This document shows, in pieces, positions 60,053 through 64,000 of a stretch of 64,000 nucleotides of DNA. The stretch is from Thermoascus crustaceus (Eukaryota; Ascomycota; Eurotiomycetes; Eurotiales; Thermoascaceae), in the NCBI GenBank assembly GCA_001599835.1, contig BCIC01000003.1, positions 3,288,474-3,352,473 on the forward strand, read 5' to 3'. Numbering within the stretch: position 1 is the first letter of the stretch; every line of letters begins with the position of its first letter. The notes under the pieces were generated by a model. It was not told the origin of the DNA. It did no database searches and was given only the letters and a program-made list of their open reading frames with translations. Both the position numbers and the translations under genes were made by a program.

Positions 60053-61784
60053 TTCGAGCACAATACAAGGAGCAAATGAATACCTGTACAAAGGAATAGG
60101 AACAAAAGCGAAAGACGCGCAAACAGAGTCTTCCAGTAGCTATCATAAGACGTCAGTAAGCCTTCAGCCCGAGTGGAGGTACAAAATCAGACCTACTCAA
60201 CCAACTACAACAGGTATCGATATGTCAACAATCCGCACCTTATGGGACAAGGCACTTGCAGTCCAGCATGTGCCGAGGCGTGATAGACTCCTGACTAATT
60301 CAGGTGTAGGCTGAAGGAGTGGCGTCCCGGAGATTGACTCTTGAAGGATGCCCTGGATGCTAGAAGATTATCCAGTTATCTTAGTCTAACAAACCCTTCA
60401 GCATGATATCGCGCCATATATATCAGCTCGTGTCCTGGAACTCGCCGGCCTGGTCAATACAGCCACAGCATAGTGTCATCATAGAGAGAACCTCGTAAGA
60501 CAACTACTGATAGGAGTTGTTCCATATGGTTCTGCGATCCACTTACTAGAGCTAATCATGCATATGAAGGTAACAGCATCTGTCTCTGACATTGATTGGG
60601 AAGGGTTACACCAATGTTGGCACAAAAGCCACTAAGGACTTCCCTAAGCTCGGCTGCAGGTATCATTTCCGAAGTCCGGTAGAATTGCTCGGTATCTAGT
60701 CTTTTGATGATAACAGCTGCAGGGGTAGGATGGATACCCGGCGAGGGTAGGGCTGAGCGGACATCAGGAGCCATAGATAAGTGGTCTATTCCGGAAAATA
60801 ACGTATATGAGCATGGGAAGCACACCATGCACTGCCTCCGAAAGCGCCATGGCGCCGAAGACCGAGACTGATAGTGAGAGCGTAGCAGGACGATATGACG
60901 TTTTGCAGCTCAGCCTCTTGAGAGATGAGGAATCTAGACATCCTCCCCACTATCGGTGAGTTGTTCCGTCATAAGAACGAAGTGTGTATGTAGGCGACAT
61001 GGTCTAGATAGGTACCTAGTCTAGTTGATCAATTAGTGGTATTTCGAAACAGAAAGTGGGAATTACCTATTGTACGAAGCACGCCTAGGTGCAATGCCGG
61101 CAGGCGAGCGAACGGGGGTTTCCCGTCTTCGGTGACAAACCCCATGGGACAGTTCATGTCAACACGAAAAGGCTTGAATAGTTCCAATTCTCCAGACCAG
61201 AACGAAGTCTAGGCTCTTGCTGTGGTGATCCACACTGTGCTGCGTGTCTGGAGCGCATCTCGCTTGACGGTGGCTTCTAGGCGTAGAGGACGAAAGCACT
61301 CGGGCCCACTCGTGGCTCTTTGGGGACTTCTGTCGTTAACAACCACCAGGGTTTAGCACATGTGGGCAATGATAGCTCTCTTTGGATGCACGCTGGCGTC
61401 AAAAGCGTTGCTAAGCTCAGATGGTCTGAACGGGTTCAGCTTGGACCCTGTGCTATAAGGTCTGCGTTCCGGGTCGGGGTCACTTCAGTCCGACGTCTAC
61501 GTTCTCGTTCACAATAGCATGCACTTAGATGTTCTTCTCCGACTGACCAGTGGCTATGACATACGACAGCGAACCCCCGATATGTGAAACAGGGCAGAGC
61601 TCGCCAATAAATCATCTTCGATGCTTAAGTTTTGCAGGCGCTTCCGTCATAAATAATATGTTCTAGACACTCAACATATATGGCCTGATTCTGCTTCATA
61701 TTTGAGAGAAAAACTAGAGACCTCTGTTCCTTCACTACCGGAAAGGAACATAATTTTGCTTTCCAATTTTCCTTCTACAATTGC
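60053..61784. other. Shared promoter region of the two broken polysaccharide genes
   Basis: 1.7 kb between divergent genes. A 90-codon minus-strand frame (60828-60556) reads somewhat like protein (for example AAVIIKRLDTEQFYRTSEM) but has no motif and may be a fragment of a further broken gene. GTACCTAG repeats occur around 61010-61020. No gene called. Confidence 0.4.
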
Positions 61785-63383
61785 ATGGTTTCTCCTGGAA
61801 CTTATCTCCTTAACATGGCTGCTCGAAAACGTGCAACGCCGATGAGCGGCGTCAGCAGCGATGATGTTGATTTAAACAAATTCCATGCCCGGTTTTCTAC
61901 GTTCCAGACTGCTATGATGAGAATATCAAACTTCATCCAGGACTGGACTCTGTTTCTTCTCGTGGTGTCGTATCTTGTCTTCTCCACCTGCATATACATG
62001 GTCTGCACGGGGAAGCTGACCGAGATATTCTGGTTCATATACTTGACAACAAACTTCTATATTGCTGGAAATTCAGTTGTGGAATCTTTTAGGTGCATGC
62101 AACCCACCAGAGACGCCCGAAAAGTGCGGGAAAAGCCGAAGCCAACAACTGGATATTCCCAACTCCGGACGACCAACTGCTGCACCTCGATCTCATCATT
62201 TTCGCGTATCTTCCAAATGAAAAGGACATCGTCATGGACCGCGTACATTATGCGCTCGAGCATATTATCTACCCGAAAGACAAAAATCACGATCAACGTG
62301 GTATATAACACGCCCTTGCCGATTGAGCCTCTAGAAACCGAACTGCGAGATCTCGCACGCCAGCATTCAAATCTCAGAATCGTGAAGGTCCCGGACTCTA
62401 CTTCAAAAGCGCATAACCTTAATTATTTCGTCACCTTGGACACTGGCTCAAATATTAATGCCATATTTGATTGCGACCATTATACCCATCCATACGGCCC
62501 TAGATGGGCAATTGAACGGTTCATGCAAGACAAGAGCATAGATATTGTCCAGGGACGCTGTGTAGTATTCAATGCTGCCGTCTCGTCTATGATAGCTATG
62601 GTGTCTGTTTGACAAGATCTATGCCGTCTCTCATCCGGGTCGCTCTGCTCTTTGGGGCTTTGCCCTCTTCACCGGGCTCTGATGGTTATTGGCGATCGTC
62701 CTTTCTTCGCGAAATGAAGATGGACAGCAGCATGCTGACTGAAGACATCAATTCAACCCTAAGAGCTCTATCGAGAGGAGCAAAAATTGTGCATGACTTG
62801 AATGTGGTCTCTTATGAGCTTGCTCCCGTTACTCTCCGTGCATTATGGAACCAACGCCTGCGATGGGCTCAAGGATGGGCGCAGGCAAGCATGAAATACC
62901 TTATCCTGACATTCAACAAACCCCTGCAAGGAAAGCGAAAAAAGAATATGCGCTTTGGCCTCCTTTCCCTGCTCCTTATACGGGAGATGAGCTACTACCT
63001 CGTCACGCAATACTGTTGCCTCGTTTTCGGCTTTGTCATCTTACATTTTCCGAAAACGCCAGTTGCGTTCGCCCATCTAGTCTATTTCCAGTATTTGGTA
63101 TCTCAATGGCTTTGCATTATCAGGTTTGTAACTCCTTCTGTTGCGGTACATACAGACGTTTGGCTAACTGACCTCCTTACTACAAATGTACAGTGCCATC
63201 TGTCTGGTAGCGACCTTATGGATTACAAACCAGGCCAAGTCTGAGTTTATTACTCTATGCATGATTATCGTATTCTCGCTTCTCTATCCCATTTATCTCG
63301 TTGTGACGGCTGTCGTGGGGCTCTACGGCCATGCGAGACAAGTCAGCAGATATACGTCCTGGAACACAACTGCTCGAGGATGA
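61785..63383 (+). pseudogene. Broken family-2 glycosyltransferase (polysaccharide synthase-like)
   Basis: A plus-strand membrane glycosyltransferase of the chitin/hyaluronan/cellulose synthase-like GT2 class. Signal begins at 61785. Two membrane helices (WTLFLLVVSYLVFSTCIYMV, FWFIYLTTNFYIAG) precede the catalytic domain: WIFPTPDDQLLHLDLIIFAYL, ITINVVYNTPLP, SKAHNLNYFV, the acidic DCDHYTHPYGPRWAIERFM, IVQGRCVVFN, TEDINSTLRALSRGA and the processivity motif QRLRWAQGW. Further membrane helices follow. A 70-bp intron (63124-63193) is intact. Frame changes are needed near 62147, 62285 (back to the first frame), 62595 and 62675, with no splice sites at these places. The frame ends at a TGA at 63381-63383. 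Normally such enzymes polymerise a sugar chain across the plasma membrane. It is divergent from the GH16-AT3 gene, suggesting co-function. Confidence 0.78.
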
Positions 63384-63698
63384 ACTTGTCGTCGGCCTAT
63401 CTTATGTCGACACATATTTGAAAGCTTCTGGGTGCTTTTAGCATGGCTTCTAATATCAATTGATCCAAATCAATTTTACACCTATGAACGTTACCTATCC
63501 ACTAGGGTTCAAATCCCTGCAGTACAGCTAGTCCGGAGAATTAAAAGGCGTCTGAAGCACAGACTAGGCGATCGGCCGTCATTTCTCGGACTTGCCATGT
63601 ATCTCCTCAGGGATCTTCTGTTCCGAAAAAGCAACAGGCATGAACTAGCCTCTTTCCTGCCACTGACAGTAACAAGGAGCTGGAGTATTGACAGATGA
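63384..63698 (+). other. Open frame following the GT2 stop
   Basis: After the TGA at 63381-63383 the same frame stays open to 63698 (105 codons). It holds a hydrophobic start (FWVLLAWLLISI) and a basic segment (LVRRIKRRLKHRLGDRP). It could be a C-terminal extension cut off by the stop, or an unrelated frame. I recognise no family. Confidence 0.25.
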
Positions 63699-64000
63699 GC
63701 GGAGCGCCCGAGGAAGACGCGGTTCGTACTGGCTTCTTGACTAGGACTCTGGTTGAATCTAGTAATTTCTGAATTTACCTACCGCGTCCATATTCCAGTT
63801 ACAACATTGGAAGATTAGGCATCTAGCGTCCAGCGCCCCATGTGCCCCAGACCGTTCCCGGTGCAAAGAAGCGAATTGAGTCTCAGCCAAACGCAACGGT
63901 GAATCATCTATGGATCCGTTGGGCTTATCTCAAGTTTCTGACCCAGATTATAGCTCGCCCGTACCTGACGCTTTTTCAAACGGCGTCCTGCTGTACTTCA
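63699..64000. other. Intergenic, right edge
   Basis: No open frame or signal recognised in the last 300 bases. Confidence 0.4.

Overview
This window comes from a filamentous ascomycete, most likely a member of the Eurotiales (Aspergillus/Penicillium type). The evidence is the gene structure and content. Introns are short (48-221 bp), mostly GT-AG with CTAAC/CTGAC-type branch sites. Kozak-like starts occur, and intergenic DNA is 0.6-6 kb. The gene families are characteristic of Pezizomycotina: GH72 glucanosyltransferase, CFEM/GPI protein, DUF3433, DUF3500, AsaB/GA4-desaturase-like oxygenase, Sds3-like protein, and a Mnn9/Anp1/Van1 mannosyltransferase. No rRNA, tRNA, CRISPR array or prokaryotic operon was recognised.

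Layout. 1-5 kb: a truncated GH72 cell-wall gene (minus) and a four-exon cytochrome P450 (plus). 5-14.7 kb: mostly gene-poor DNA with simple repeats and one conserved-looking unknown gene at 7.66 kb. 14.7-30.3 kb, plus strand: an unknown 642-aa protein with an overlapping uORF, an Sds3-like chromatin subunit, an AsaB-like oxygenase, a broken aminoglycoside-phosphotransferase-like gene, a haemerythrin (HHE) protein and a DUF3433 membrane protein. 31-53 kb, minus strand: a CFEM GPI-anchored protein, a DUF3500 protein, two unknown conserved-looking proteins (one acidic and disordered, one with a membrane segment), a Mnn9-like mannosyltransferase, a mitochondrial carrier containing a 10-nt microexon, a 213-bp Tc1/mariner-type MITE, and a Ser/Pro-rich unknown. 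53-57 kb: nothing recognised. 57-63.5 kb: two divergent broken genes.

The most interesting region is 57.3-63.4 kb. A GH16-like extracellular domain fused to an acyltransferase-3 membrane domain (minus) lies head-to-head with a family-2 polysaccharide synthase (plus). Together they look like a module that makes, trims and acylates an extracellular polysaccharide. Both genes carry several small frameshifts, and the fusion also has a TGG-to-TAG stop, while neighbouring genes outside the block are intact. I read it as a recently decayed capsule- or exopolysaccharide-type locus. Local assembly error is the main alternative.

Cell-surface functions recur (GH72, CFEM/GPI, Mnn9, GH16-AT3/GT2), but they are spread among housekeeping genes and do not form one cluster. 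The P450 and the AsaB-like gene are about 16 kb apart with no synthase between them, so no secondary-metabolite cluster is proposed.
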